A stretch of DNA of 64,000 nucleotides from Mycobacterium sp. M26 (GCF_001494595.1 NZ_LN929908.1:124001-188000); one strand, 5' to 3'. Positions 52,308 through 62,322 are shown, counted from the stretch's first letter. The notes: generated by a model from the sequence alone, not told the origin. Translations and numbers: made by a program.

Positions 52308-53866
52308 ACGGCGCACAGGCACTGATCAGCACGCTGGTCGCCGAGGGTGTGCAGGTGTGCTTCGCCAACCCCGGCACCTCTGAGATGCACTTCGTGGCGG
52401 CCCTGGACACGGTGCCGCAGATGCGCGGCGTTCTCACGCTGTTCGAGGGGGTGGCGACCGGGGCGGCCGACGGGTATGCCCGGATCGCCGACGGCCCCGC
52501 CGCGGTGCTGCTGCACCTGGGGCCGGGGCTGGGCAACGGGCTGGCCAACCTGCACAACGCCCGCCGCGCGGTGGTGCCGATGCTGGTGGTGATCGGCGAT
52601 CACGCCACCTATCACAAGAAGTACGACGCCCCGCTTGAGTCGGACATCGACTCGGTGGCCGGCACGGTCTCGGGGTGGCTGCGGCGCACCGGCGCGGTGG
52701 CCGACGTGGCCACCGACGCCGCCGAGGCCATCGCCTCGGCCCGCGTCGGCCAGCACATCTCGACGTTGATCCTGCCCGCCGACATCTCCTGGGGGGACGG
52801 CGCGGCTCCGGCCAAACCCGTTGCAGCCCAGGGTGGTCCGTCCGCACCGGATCTCGACGCGATCGCCGGGGTGCTCACTTCCGGTGCGCCGACCATCCTG
52901 CTGATCGGCGGGGATGCCACGCATGCACCCGGCCTGTCCGCCGCGGTGCGGGTGGCCCAGGCGTGCGGTGCCAAGGTCATCTGCGAGACGTTCCCGACGC
53001 GTCTGGAGCGTGGCGCCGGGCTGCCCGCCGCCGAACGGCTGGCCTACTTCGCCGAGGCCGCCACCGCACAGTTCGACGGTGCTGCCCACATTGTGCTGGC
53101 CGGGGCGCCGCACCCGGTGTCGTTCTTCGCCTACCCCGGCAAGCCCAGCGACCTGGTGCCCGACGGTTGCCAGGTGCACACCCTGGCCGGTCCGGTCGGA
53201 GCTGCCGCCGCACTGGATGCGCTCGCGCAGCGCCTGGCACCGGACGAGACCGCCGCGCTGGCGCCCGCGTCACGGCCCGCGCTGCCATCCGGCCCGCTGA
53301 CCGTTCAGACCCAGGCCGATGTGATCGGTGCCCTGCTGCCGGAGCGGGCGATTGTGGTCGACGAGTCGAACACGTCGGGATTCCTTCTGGCACAAGCGAC
53401 TGCCGGAGCGCCCGCCCATGACTGGCTGACGCTGACCGGTGGAGCCATCGGCTATGCGCTGCCGGTGTCGATCGGGGCCGCGATCGCCGCCCCGGACCGG
53501 CCGGTGCTGTGTCTGGAGTCCGACGGCTCGGCGATGTACACGATCTCCGCGTTGTGGACCCAGGCGCGGGAGAACCTGAACATCACGACCGTGGTCTACG
53601 CCAACCGGGCCTACGACATCCTGCGCATCGAACTGCAGCGGGTCGGGGCCCAGACCGGTTCAGCCGCCGACGGGCCGGGGCCCAAAGCGCAGTCGTTGCT
53701 CGACCTGACCAGTCCCACACTCGATTTCGTGCGCATCGCCAAGGGCATGGGGGTACCGGCCCGGCGGGTGGGTACCGCCGAGGAACTCGCCGACGCGCTG
53801 CGCTGGGCGTTCGAGGAACCCGGCCCCCATCTCATCGAGGCGGTCATGCCCTCGATCGCGGGCTGA
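52304..53866 (+). CDS. ilvX: IlvX, ThDP-dependent acetolactate synthase-like enzyme
   Basis: 520 aa, counterpart of Rv3509c (about 515). Three-domain ThDP enzyme; despite the name, a role in branched-chain amino acid synthesis is unlikely because it lies in the sterol locus. Seen: N-terminal FANPGTSEMHFVAALD and the ThDP-activating Glu48 in LFEGVATGAADGYAR; C-terminal GGAIGYALPVSIGAA and the diphosphate motif ESDGSAMYTISALWTQ with Asn in YANRAY. GTG start overlaps the amidohydrolase stop. Expected to carry out C-C bond cleavage or ligation on an unknown 2-oxo substrate. Confidence 0.85.
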   Translation: MNGAQALISTLVAEGVQVCFANPGTSEMHFVAALDTVPQMRGVLTLFEGVATGAADGYARIADGPAAVLLHLGPGLGNGLANLHNARRAVVPMLVVIGDHATYHKKYDAPLESDIDSVAGTVSGWLRRTGAVADVATDAAEAIASARVGQHISTLILPADISWGDGAAPAKPVAAQGGPSAPDLDAIAGVLTSGAPTILLIGGDATHAPGLSAAVRVAQACGAKVICETFPTRLERGAGLPAAERLAYFAEAATAQFDGAAHIVLAGAPHPVSFFAYPGKPSDLVPDGCQVHTLAGPVGAAAALDALAQRLAPDETAALAPASRPALPSGPLTVQTQADVIGALLPERAIVVDESNTSGFLLAQATAGAPAHDWLTLTGGAIGYALPVSIGAAIAAPDRPVLCLESDGSAMYTISALWTQARENLNITTVVYANRAYDILRIELQRVGAQTGSAADGPGPKAQSLLDLTSPTLDFVRIAKGMGVPARRVGTAEELADALRWAFEEPGPHLIEAVMPSIAG

Positions 53867-53872
53867 ACCGGA

Positions 53873-54532
53873 CTAGACCCGCTTGACCGCGAACTGCGCG
53901 GCCTGACCGACCATGCCGTTGGCCGCGTACATCCCATGCGCGGCGCCGTCGTTGCCGCCGTCGGAGCAGATCGGATCCTGCGCCACACACATGTCGATGG
54001 TCTTGGCGGCGTACAGCGGACCGATGGCGATCGGCGGCGCGCCGATCGTGTTCAGGAACCCCGGCGAGGGCTTGCCGAACAGGGCGATCGCGGCGATGTT
54101 ATCGGCGACGTCGTCGGGCATCGGACCGGTCAGTCCCGGCGGCGGAGTGAACCCGTCGGGCATCGCGTTGGCCGTCACGAACCCCATCACCGCCGCGCCC
54201 TGCGAGTAGCCGCCGAGCACCATCTTGGTGTTCGGGCAGTTCAGCGCGGTGGCCCGAATGTGGTTGCTGGCGTCCAGCACTCCGTCGACCGCCCGGGGAA
54301 AGTCGGTGCTCGCGGGGTAGTTGACCGGATACACGTTGACCGACTTGCCGCCGGCATCGGCGGTCACCGCGTCGACGAACGCCTGGCCGATGCGGCCGAC
54401 GCCGGGCGGTTCCCAGGTTCCGCGGGCGAAGACCACTTCGATGTCGGGGCAATCGGCGGCCTGGGCATGCGGCACTGCCAGCAGCGACGCGGTTGCGGCG
54501 ACGACCGCGCAGGCCAGGTACGGGAGTTTCAC
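53873..54532 (-). CDS. Secreted cutinase-family serine esterase
   Basis: 219 aa. The signal peptide, KLPYLACAVVAATASLLAVPHAQA, ends near residue 25. Mature alpha/beta hydrolase with DIEVVFARGTWEPPG, nucleophile GGYSQGAAV, and DPICSDGGNDGAAHG carrying the Asp and His of the triad; cysteines form the two usual disulfides. Mycobacterial cutinase-like proteins hydrolyse medium-chain or triacyl esters. GTG start 16 nt after the fadD17 stop on the same strand. Release of free sterols from esters is a possible link to the locus, but this is inference. Confidence 0.85.
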   Translation of the reverse strand: MKLPYLACAVVAATASLLAVPHAQAADCPDIEVVFARGTWEPPGVGRIGQAFVDAVTADAGGKSVNVYPVNYPASTDFPRAVDGVLDASNHIRATALNCPNTKMVLGGYSQGAAVMGFVTANAMPDGFTPPPGLTGPMPDDVADNIAAIALFGKPSPGFLNTIGAPPIAIGPLYAAKTIDMCVAQDPICSDGGNDGAAHGMYAANGMVGQAAQFAVKRV

Positions 54533-54548
54533 CCGGAAGCGGTAGCCG

Positions 54549-56081
54549 TCAGCGCGAAATTTCAAACACCGGGTCGGCGCAGTCCAGACCCTCGGCCGAC
54601 AGCTTCCGTTTGATGATTTTGAACGTCTCGGTGCGCGGCACACTGACCCCGACCCGCACGAACCGCGGCCACTGCTTGGGGCCCAGGTCGGGCTGGTCGG
54701 CCAGGAAGTCCCGGAACCTGACCGGGTCGAACTCGGTGCCCTCCGGCACCACCAGTGCGGCCATCACCCGGTCGCCGACATCCGGGTCGGGGATGGCGTA
54801 CACCGCTGCCTCGGTGACGTCGGGGTAGCGCATCAGCACCCGCTCGATCGGTGCGGTGCCCAGGTTCTCTCCGTCCACCCGCATCCAGTCGCCGAGCCGG
54901 CCGGCGAAGTGCGCGTAGCCCGCCTCGTCGCGGTAGGCCAGGTCGCCGCTGTGGTAGATGCCGCCGGCCATCCGCTCGGATTCGGCGCCCGGGTCCTTGT
55001 AGTAGCCGCGAAAGTTGCCGGGCCCGTTGAGGTTGACGAGTTCCCCGATCACACCGGGCGGGCAGGACTGGCCGGTGTCGACGTCGACGATGTCGAGGCC
55101 CTCGGGCAGCGGACCGAGTGCACCCTCGGGGGTGTCGGGGGTGCGGGCGATGTTCACCCCGCCCTCGGTGGACCCGAACCCGTCGACCACCGTCACCCCG
55201 AAGCGGGTGGCGAATCGGTCGATGTCGCGCGGTGCGGCCTCGTTGCCATAGACGATGCGCAGCGGATTGTCGGTGTCATCGGGTTTGGGCGGGGTGGCCA
55301 GGATGTAGGACATCGGCTTGCCGACGTAGTTGGCGTAGGTGGCGTTGAACCGGCGCACGTCCGGGATGAACTGCGATGCGGAGAATTTGCGGCGCAGGGC
55401 AATTCCCGCCCCGGCGGCCACCGCTGGTGCCCAGCCGGCCATCACCGCGTTGGAGTGGAACAGTGGCATCGACAGGTAGCAGACATCGCTGGCGCCCAGG
55501 CCGAACCGGTCGGCCAACATCACCCCGGGGCCGGCCACTTTCTCATGGGTGCACCGCACGGCCTTGGGTTCACCGCTGGTGCCGGAGGTGAAGATCAGCA
55601 TGAACAGATCGTCGGAGGCACTGTCGGCGAAGGTGACCGGCGTCCCTCGGTAGGACGCCAGTTCCTCGGCCCAGGCCGGTGCCGCCACATCGATCACCGG
55701 CATCCCGGCCGGCGCGAAGTCCGGCCCGTAGGTCTGCTCGCCCGCCGGGTCGCCATCGGCCAGCACCAGCTGGCAGTCGGCGTGTTCGATATCGCGGCGC
55801 AGGGCCGCTCCGCGCCGGGTCGGGTTCAGCCCGACGACGACGAGCCCGCTCAGGGCCGCGGCGATGAGCACCCGGGAGAAGAACGGCGTATTGCCCAGCA
55901 GCACACCGACATGCGGCGGCTGGTCCGGATCGAGGCGGGCGTGCAGCGCAGCGGCCAGCGCGGCGGCATCGGAGATGTGCTCACGCCAGGTCGAGTAGGA
56001 CCCGTCGTCGGCGCTGATGCCGCGGTCGTCGACGTCGACGAGCGGCACCAGCAGGCCGGTGACGGTCGGCTCACCGGTCAC
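54549..56081 (-). CDS. fadD17: FadD17, steroid side-chain acyl-CoA ligase
   Basis: 510 aa, counterpart of Rv3506 (502 aa). It activates C24/C26 acids of the cholesterol side chain. Seen: MLIFTSGTSGEPKAVRCTHEK (P-loop), VVDGFGSTEGGVN, GDLAYRDEAGYAHFAGRLGD and the C-terminal lysine region TFKIIKRKLSAEG. GTG start at 56081, 8 nt after the fadE27 stop. Part of the fadE26-fadE27-fadD17-cutinase operon. Confidence 0.9.
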   Translation of the reverse strand: MTGEPTVTGLLVPLVDVDDRGISADDGSYSTWREHISDAAALAAALHARLDPDQPPHVGVLLGNTPFFSRVLIAAALSGLVVVGLNPTRRGAALRRDIEHADCQLVLADGDPAGEQTYGPDFAPAGMPVIDVAAPAWAEELASYRGTPVTFADSASDDLFMLIFTSGTSGEPKAVRCTHEKVAGPGVMLADRFGLGASDVCYLSMPLFHSNAVMAGWAPAVAAGAGIALRRKFSASQFIPDVRRFNATYANYVGKPMSYILATPPKPDDTDNPLRIVYGNEAAPRDIDRFATRFGVTVVDGFGSTEGGVNIARTPDTPEGALGPLPEGLDIVDVDTGQSCPPGVIGELVNLNGPGNFRGYYKDPGAESERMAGGIYHSGDLAYRDEAGYAHFAGRLGDWMRVDGENLGTAPIERVLMRYPDVTEAAVYAIPDPDVGDRVMAALVVPEGTEFDPVRFRDFLADQPDLGPKQWPRFVRVGVSVPRTETFKIIKRKLSAEGLDCADPVFEISR

Positions 56082-56089
56082 GGATCTGG

Positions 56090-57187
56090 TCAGGCCGGGG
56101 TCTCGGCCAGCTCACGACCGATCTGGCGCAGCTGCGTGGTGGCGCCGCCGAGGGCGAACTCCACTTCCTTGGCGGTGATGAAGTAGCGGTGCACCTGGTG
56201 GTCGACGTCGATGCCGACACCGCCGTGGACGTGCACGGTGGTGTGGGCGACCCGGTGGCCGGCCTCAGCAGCCCAGAACGCCGCGGTGGCCACCTCGATG
56301 TCGGCGGGCAGGTCCTCCGACAGCCGCCACGACGCCTGATCGATGGCCAGCCGCAGTCCCTTGATGTCGATGTAGTCATCGGCCAGCCGCGACGAGACGG
56401 CCTGGAAGCTGCCGATCGGACGGTCGAATTGCTCACGGGTGCGGGCGTATTCGGCGGTGAGTTCCAGGGCTCGCTCGAGAACGCCGAGCTGGTAGGCGCT
56501 GTAGCCCAGCGTCTTGTGGGTGGCCAGCCAGGCCAGCGCGTCCGCGTCACCCACCACCCGGTCGGCGCCGACCTCGGCGCCGGACAGGTCCAGTTCACCG
56601 GTGCTGTTCTTGCCCGTGGTCAGCAGCGGCGTGACCGAAACCCCCGGGTCGGTAGCGGTGACCAGGAAAAGCTTTGTCCCCGAATCGGTCTCGGCCGGAA
56701 CCAGGAAGGCGTCGGCAACGGGTGCGAACGGGACCTGGATCCGGGTGCCGGTAAGGCGGAACCCGGCACCGGATGCGGTGGCCTGCACCGGGCCCTGGCC
56801 CCACTCGCCGTCGAGGGCGACGGTGACGATCTTCTCGCCCGCCACCGCCGGTGCGGCCCACTGCTGCTGAAGGTCCGCGGAGCCGAAGCGGGCCAGCGCA
56901 CCGGCGCCGAGCACCACCGACTCCAGGTAGGGGACCGCGGCCAGCTGGCGGCCGAGCGCGGCCAGGATGGCGGTCTGCTCCAGCGTGCCGAACCCGCCGC
57001 CGCCCATCGATTCAGGGGCGGCGGTGCTCAGGATGTCGGCGTCGATCAGCTTGCGGCACAGCTCGGTGTCGAAGCGCTGATCGAGGCCGTCGAGCGCGCG
57101 CTGATGCTCCGGTGTGCACACCGCGTCGACGATCGTACGGACCAGGCCCGAGAGATCCTGTGCTGCTTCTGTTCTGGTGAAATCCAT
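56090..57187 (-). CDS. fadE27: FadE27 (ChsE5-type) acyl-CoA dehydrogenase subunit
   Basis: 365 aa, counterpart of Rv3505. FadE26-FadE27 (ChsE4-ChsE5) form a heterotetramer that dehydrogenates the C8 and C5 side-chain acyl-CoA. Seen: MDFTRTEAAQDLSGLV, APESMGGGGFGTLEQ, REQFDRPIGSFQAV and HVHGGVGIDVDHQVHRYF. ATG 57187 has AGAGAGGAC upstream; a frame extending to 57910 is antisense-like sequence within fadE26 and was rejected. Confidence 0.92.
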   Translation of the reverse strand: MDFTRTEAAQDLSGLVRTIVDAVCTPEHQRALDGLDQRFDTELCRKLIDADILSTAAPESMGGGGFGTLEQTAILAALGRQLAAVPYLESVVLGAGALARFGSADLQQQWAAPAVAGEKIVTVALDGEWGQGPVQATASGAGFRLTGTRIQVPFAPVADAFLVPAETDSGTKLFLVTATDPGVSVTPLLTTGKNSTGELDLSGAEVGADRVVGDADALAWLATHKTLGYSAYQLGVLERALELTAEYARTREQFDRPIGSFQAVSSRLADDYIDIKGLRLAIDQASWRLSEDLPADIEVATAAFWAAEAGHRVAHTTVHVHGGVGIDVDHQVHRYFITAKEVEFALGGATTQLRQIGRELAETPA

Positions 57188-57204
57188 GTCAGTCCTCTCT
57201 GGGC

Positions 57205-58389
57205 TCAGCGGTTCACTCGGGGCAGGCCGAGGGCCACCATGCCGATGATGTCGCGCTGAATCTCGTTGGTGCCGCCGCCGAAGGTCAGGATCAGTGCGGA
57301 GCGATGCATCCGCTCGACCTTGCCGCGCAGCAGCACGCCGTGGGAATCCTGGCGCAGGGTTGCCGACGGGCCGAGGATCTCCATCAGCAGACGGTAGGCC
57401 TCGGTGGCCAGTTCGGTGCCGAACACCTTGGCCGCCGACGCGTCGGCGGGGTTGAGGGTGCCGGTCTTCGCCGAGGCCAGCTCCCAGTTGATCAGCTTGA
57501 GGTACTCGGCCTTGGCGTGCACGCGGGCGAGGTTGAGCTGCACCCACTCCGAGTCGATCAGCCGGTTGCCGTGGGCGTCCTTGGTGTTCTGCGCCCACTC
57601 CCGAACCTGGTTGAGCGCCAGGAAGATCGGCTGTGCGGACACCAGCGCGACACGCTCGTGGTTGAGCTGGTTGGTCACCAGCTTCCAGCCGCCGTTCTCC
57701 TCGCCGACCAGGCTGGTCACCGGGACGCGCACATCCTGGTAGTAGGTGGCGCTGGTGCCGACGCCGGCCATCGTGTGCACCGGCGTCCAGGAGAAGCCCT
57801 CGGCGGCGGTCGGCACGATCAGCACCGAGATACCGCGGTGCTTCTTGGCCTCGGGGTTGGTGCGGACGGCCAGCCAGACGTAATCGGCGTACTGGATCAG
57901 GCTGGTCCACATCTTCTGGCCGTTGACCACGTAATCGTCACCGTCGCGCACCGCGGTGGTGCGCAGCGCGGCCAGGTCGGTGCCGGCGCCCGGCTCGGAG
58001 TAGCCGATCGAGAAGTGCAGATCGCCGGAGGCGATCTTGGGCAGATAGAACTTCTTCTGCTCCTCGGTGCCGAAGGCCATGATGGTCGGCGCGACGCTGT
58101 TGATGGTCAGGAACGGCACCGGTGCCCCGGCGATGGCGGCCTCGTCGGTGAAGATCAGCGAGTCCATCGGGTCGCGGTTCTGCCCGCCGTACTCCTCCGG
58201 CCAGTTCAGCGTCAGCCAGCCGTCCTTGCCCATCTGGGAGACAGTCTCGCGGTAGACGTTGCCGGTGCCGATCTCGCCGCCGGAGGTCGAGCTCAGCGCC
58301 TCCTGACGCTCCGGGGTCATCAGCTTGGTGAAGTACGAGCGGAGCTCGCGGCGCAGCTCCTCTTGCTCAGGGGTGTAACTGATCCGCAT
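57205..58389 (-). CDS. fadE26: FadE26 (ChsE4-type) acyl-CoA dehydrogenase subunit
   Basis: 394 aa, counterpart of Rv3504 (400 aa) and partner of FadE27. Seen: MRISYTPEQEELRRELRSY, WPEEYGGQNRDPMDS, SEPGAGTDLAALRT, KMWTSLIQYADYVWLAVRT and C-terminal FGGGTNEIQRDIIGM. The ATG at 58389 is 57 nt from the KstR box at 58447-58460. A very long open frame to 59817 is antisense to fdxD and hsd4A. Confidence 0.93.
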   Translation of the reverse strand: MRISYTPEQEELRRELRSYFTKLMTPERQEALSSTSGGEIGTGNVYRETVSQMGKDGWLTLNWPEEYGGQNRDPMDSLIFTDEAAIAGAPVPFLTINSVAPTIMAFGTEEQKKFYLPKIASGDLHFSIGYSEPGAGTDLAALRTTAVRDGDDYVVNGQKMWTSLIQYADYVWLAVRTNPEAKKHRGISVLIVPTAAEGFSWTPVHTMAGVGTSATYYQDVRVPVTSLVGEENGGWKLVTNQLNHERVALVSAQPIFLALNQVREWAQNTKDAHGNRLIDSEWVQLNLARVHAKAEYLKLINWELASAKTGTLNPADASAAKVFGTELATEAYRLLMEILGPSATLRQDSHGVLLRGKVERMHRSALILTFGGGTNEIQRDIIGMVALGLPRVNR

Positions 58390-58446
58390 GGCTGGCCCTT
58401 CAGCTCGGTTTTCGGCGCCTGTCGGCGACCCGCCGACACCTCCGGT

Positions 58447-58460
58447 TGTAACACGTTCTA
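58447..58460. promoter_or_regulatory. KstR operator between fadE26 and fdxD
   Basis: TGTAACACGTTCTA, a full match to TNNAACNNGTTNNA, in the divergent gap between fadE26 and fdxD. Confidence 0.88.
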
Positions 58461-58566
58461 GTCTTGGGGTCCAGCGCCCTTTGAGACCGGCAGGGAGCCG
58501 ATCTCGTCGTATCGTGGTGCTGCGAATGCCCCCGGCTGTCGGGGTCTGTCGGGCAAGGAGGTTGTC

Positions 58567-58758
58567 ATGCGTGTCGAAGTCGACCGTGATCGTTGCGAGG
58601 GGAACGCCGTCTGCGTGGGAATTGCGCCGGACCTGTTCGAACTCGATGACGAGGACTACGTGTACGTGACCAAGGACCCGATCCCCGCCGACCAGGAGGA
58701 GTTGGCCGAGCAGGCCATCGCCGAATGCCCCCGCGCCGCGCTCACCCGCCGCGACTGA
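58567..58758 (+). CDS. fdxD: FdxD-type [3Fe-4S] ferredoxin
   Basis: 63 aa, counterpart of Rv3503c. Cluster ligands Cys10, Cys16 and Cys54 (RCEGNAVC and ECPRA), with Asn13 at the position that is Cys in [4Fe-4S] ferredoxins, so a [3Fe-4S] cluster with an exchangeable fourth position is expected. Likely electron carrier for CYP125/CYP142-type P450s. Strong ribosome site AAGGAGG before the ATG. Divergent from fadE26 and 24 nt upstream of hsd4A. Confidence 0.9.
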   Translation: MRVEVDRDRCEGNAVCVGIAPDLFELDDEDYVYVTKDPIPADQEELAEQAIAECPRAALTRRD

Positions 58759-58782
58759 CCCGACGTTAGAGGTATTCATAAG

Positions 58783-59700
58783 TTGACCGCACACGACGGT
58801 TCCCAAGACCCACACGACCTGTCCGGCCGCGTCGCCGTGGTGACCGGCGCCGCCGCCGGTCTCGGCCGTGCCGAGGCGATCGGACTGGCCAAGGCCGGTG
58901 CGACGGTGGTCGTCAACGACATGGCCGCCGCCCTGGACGCCTCCGACGTGCTCGACGAGATCAGCGCCGCCGGATCCAAGGGCGTGGCCGTGATCGGTGA
59001 CATCAGCCAGCGGTCCACGGCCGACGAGCTGGTGGAGACCGCCGACTCGCTCGGCGGGCTGAGCATCGTCGTGAACAACGCCGGCATCACCCGGGACCGG
59101 ATGCTGTTCAACATGTCCGACGAGGACTGGGATGCCGTCATCGCGGTGCATCTGCGGGGCCACTTCCTGCTGACCCGCAATGCGGCGACGTACTGGCGCA
59201 ACAAGGCCAAGGAAAATGACGGTTCGGTCTACGGCCGGATCATCAACACCTCCTCGGAGGCCGGGCTGTCCGGCCCGGTCGGGCAGGCCAACTACGGCGC
59301 CGCCAAGGCCGGCATCACTGCACTGACGCTGACCGCGTCCCGGGCGCTCGGGCGCTACGGCGTCACGGCCAACGCGATCGCGCCGCGGGCGCGCACCGCG
59401 ATGACCGCCGGCGTGTTCGGTGAGGCGCCGCCGGAAGGCGAGATCGATCCGCTGTCCCCGGACCACGTGGTCACCCTGGTGCGCTATCTCGCCTCGCCGG
59501 CCTCGCAGAAGGTCAGCGGACAGATCTTCGTCGTCTACGGTCCCACGGTGACGCTGGTGGCCGCTCCGACCGCCGAGCACCGCTTCCACGCCGAGGGTGC
59601 GGCGTGGGACCCGGCTGCGCTCAGCGCATCGATGAGTGACTACTTCGCCGACCGCGACCCGGAACGCACCTTCGGCGTGATGGGGTTGATGGGCGACTGA
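58783..59700 (+). CDS. hsd4A: Hsd4A, SDR 17beta-hydroxysteroid/hydroxyacyl-CoA dehydrogenase
   Basis: 305 aa, counterpart of Rv3502c. In M. neoaurum Hsd4A acts both as 17beta-HSD and as beta-hydroxyacyl-CoA dehydrogenase in side-chain degradation. Seen: TGAAAGLGRAEAIGL, NNAGITRDRML, YGAAKAGITAL and a C-terminal extension after residue 220. Start is TTG at 58783: no in-frame ATG or GTG occurs before the Rossmann fold, and AGAGG lies 10-15 nt upstream. The gene is followed after 13 nt by the convergent otsA stop, where yrbE4/mce4 would be expected. Confidence 0.9.
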   Translation: MTAHDGSQDPHDLSGRVAVVTGAAAGLGRAEAIGLAKAGATVVVNDMAAALDASDVLDEISAAGSKGVAVIGDISQRSTADELVETADSLGGLSIVVNNAGITRDRMLFNMSDEDWDAVIAVHLRGHFLLTRNAATYWRNKAKENDGSVYGRIINTSSEAGLSGPVGQANYGAAKAGITALTLTASRALGRYGVTANAIAPRARTAMTAGVFGEAPPEGEIDPLSPDHVVTLVRYLASPASQKVSGQIFVVYGPTVTLVAAPTAEHRFHAEGAAWDPAALSASMSDYFADRDPERTFGVMGLMGD

Positions 59701-59713
59701 GTCGCCGGTCGAC

Positions 59714-61174
<1,461 letters not shown>

Positions 61175-61177
61175 GGT

Positions 61178-61342
61178 CTAGGCCTCGAGCTTTGACGGCC
61201 CAATACCGAGCATCGACAGGAAGACGCGGCACTCGTCGGCGTCGGTGGCGTAGGCGGCGACGACGCGACGGGCCTGGCGGGCCGTGCTGTCGGCCAGCGG
61301 CTCCACGTCGTCGATGTCCGCGGGGTCTGATTTAGCAGGCAT
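61178..61342 (-). CDS. Small conserved protein, Rv3489-like
   Basis: 54 aa: acidic N-terminus MPAKSDPADIDDVEPLAD, basic RQARRVV, then a hydrophobic C-terminal part CRVFLSMLGIGPSKLEA. I recall a 54-aa gene beside otsA in M. tuberculosis (Rv3489), with which this agrees in length and position. Its stop is 3 nt from the otsA GTG, so the two are co-translated. Function unknown. Confidence 0.75.
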   Translation of the reverse strand: MPAKSDPADIDDVEPLADSTARQARRVVAAYATDADECRVFLSMLGIGPSKLEA

Positions 61343-61374
61343 AACTCAACTCTAGGTGAAGGTCTTTCCGACGG

Positions 61375-61851
61375 TTACGGGCTGGAGGAGATCGTCGACT
61401 TCGGCTCGACCGGGGGTCCCTCGGTCTGGCTGACGGCGTAGCACGCCGCCGACTCCCAGTAGCCGGTGCACGGGTAGCCGTTGAGGTTGGGCACCAGGTT
61501 CGCCGGATCACCGGTGACTACGGTGCTGGTCTCGGCGCCGGTCTGCGGTGGCGGGGCCTGATCGGGCTGCGGCTGGTCGCCCTGGGTGGTCTCCAACGGC
61601 GTCATCGTCGGCACGCAGTTACCCGTCGACGGGTCCAGGGACTCACCGGACTGGCAGCCCGCTGAGTTTCCCGGCTGATCGGCTTGCGGTGCCGGCACCG
61701 GAACCGGTTGGGGCTCGGGCACCCCGCCTTCACCCTCGGCGAGTGCCGGCGGTGCGGCGTAGAGGATGCCGACGGCAGGCGCGACTGCGACCGCGAGCGC
61801 GAAGGCGCCCGCGGTCAGCAGTGTTGCGGCTCGGCTGGAATGGATCGGCAT
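61375..61851 (-). CDS. Secreted protein, tandem family member 3 (divergent)
   Basis: 158 aa. Signal peptide of about 37 residues (ATLLTAGAFALAVAVAPAVG core). The mature part is rich in Pro and Gln, with cysteine pairs (GCQSGESLDPSTGNCVP, YPCTGYWESAACYAV) and the C-terminus KSTISSSP shared with its two neighbours. AGGAGG lies 7 nt before the ATG. Most divergent of the three copies: the central GIPCTGANTGQC block is replaced. The family resembles Rv3491 of the otsA region; proteins like this carry the label intersectin-EH binding protein Ibp1 in some mycobacterial annotations (recall, low certainty). Confidence 0.72.
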   Translation of the reverse strand: MPIHSSRAATLLTAGAFALAVAVAPAVGILYAAPPALAEGEGGVPEPQPVPVPAPQADQPGNSAGCQSGESLDPSTGNCVPTMTPLETTQGDQPQPDQAPPPQTGAETSTVVTGDPANLVPNLNGYPCTGYWESAACYAVSQTEGPPVEPKSTISSSP

Positions 61852-61877
61852 CGTTGCCCCTCCTGGTCCCTCCGGTG

Positions 61878-62270
61878 TTACGGGCTGGACGAGATGCTGG
61901 TGCGCGGCTGGACGACCGGAGCAGGCTGGTCCTCTTCCAGACCGATGCACTGGCCGGTGTTGGCGCCGGTGCACGGAATGCCCTGGACCTCCGGCACGCT
62001 GCCCGGGTCACCGGGGGTGGAGAACTCCACACCGCCGCTGCCGCCCGGGCTGGGGGTCGGGTAGTTGCCGCCCGGCGCGTTCGGGACCAACTCCGGGGTG
62101 CACTCGCCGATGTAGATGTCCTCGACCTCACCGGCGGGGCATGCGATCGCGGGGCCCGCCGGGGCGTGCGAGGGCAGAGCCACGAACGCAGCCGCCGGAG
62201 CGGCTGCGATCGCGATGCTCAACCCTCCCGCGAGGAGGATGCGTCGGCCGACAGAGGAGGAGTTCGCCAT
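61878..62270 (-). CDS. Secreted protein, tandem family member 2
   Basis: 130 aa with signal peptide (RRILLAGGLSIAIAAAPAAAFVA). Mature: four cysteines in two pairs (ACPAGEVEDIYIGEC; IPCTGANTGQC), a Gly/Pro-rich linker and C-terminus RTSISSSP. The stretch from STPGD to QCIGL is almost identical to that of the next copy. Function unknown; small secreted protein with probable disulfides. Confidence 0.75.
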   Translation of the reverse strand: MANSSSVGRRILLAGGLSIAIAAAPAAAFVALPSHAPAGPAIACPAGEVEDIYIGECTPELVPNAPGGNYPTPSPGGSGGVEFSTPGDPGSVPEVQGIPCTGANTGQCIGLEEDQPAPVVQPRTSISSSP

Positions 62271-62322
62271 ACTTCACACTTCCTAGAGAAGGACGACGGA
62301 GTACCGCTGCCGGCGCTCCGTT

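Noticed and set aside
52304..53866. Reading IlvX as a biosynthetic acetolactate synthase
   Set aside because: Sequence is the IlvX subgroup, no small subunit gene is nearby, and the gene is coupled to an amidohydrolase in a sterol operon.
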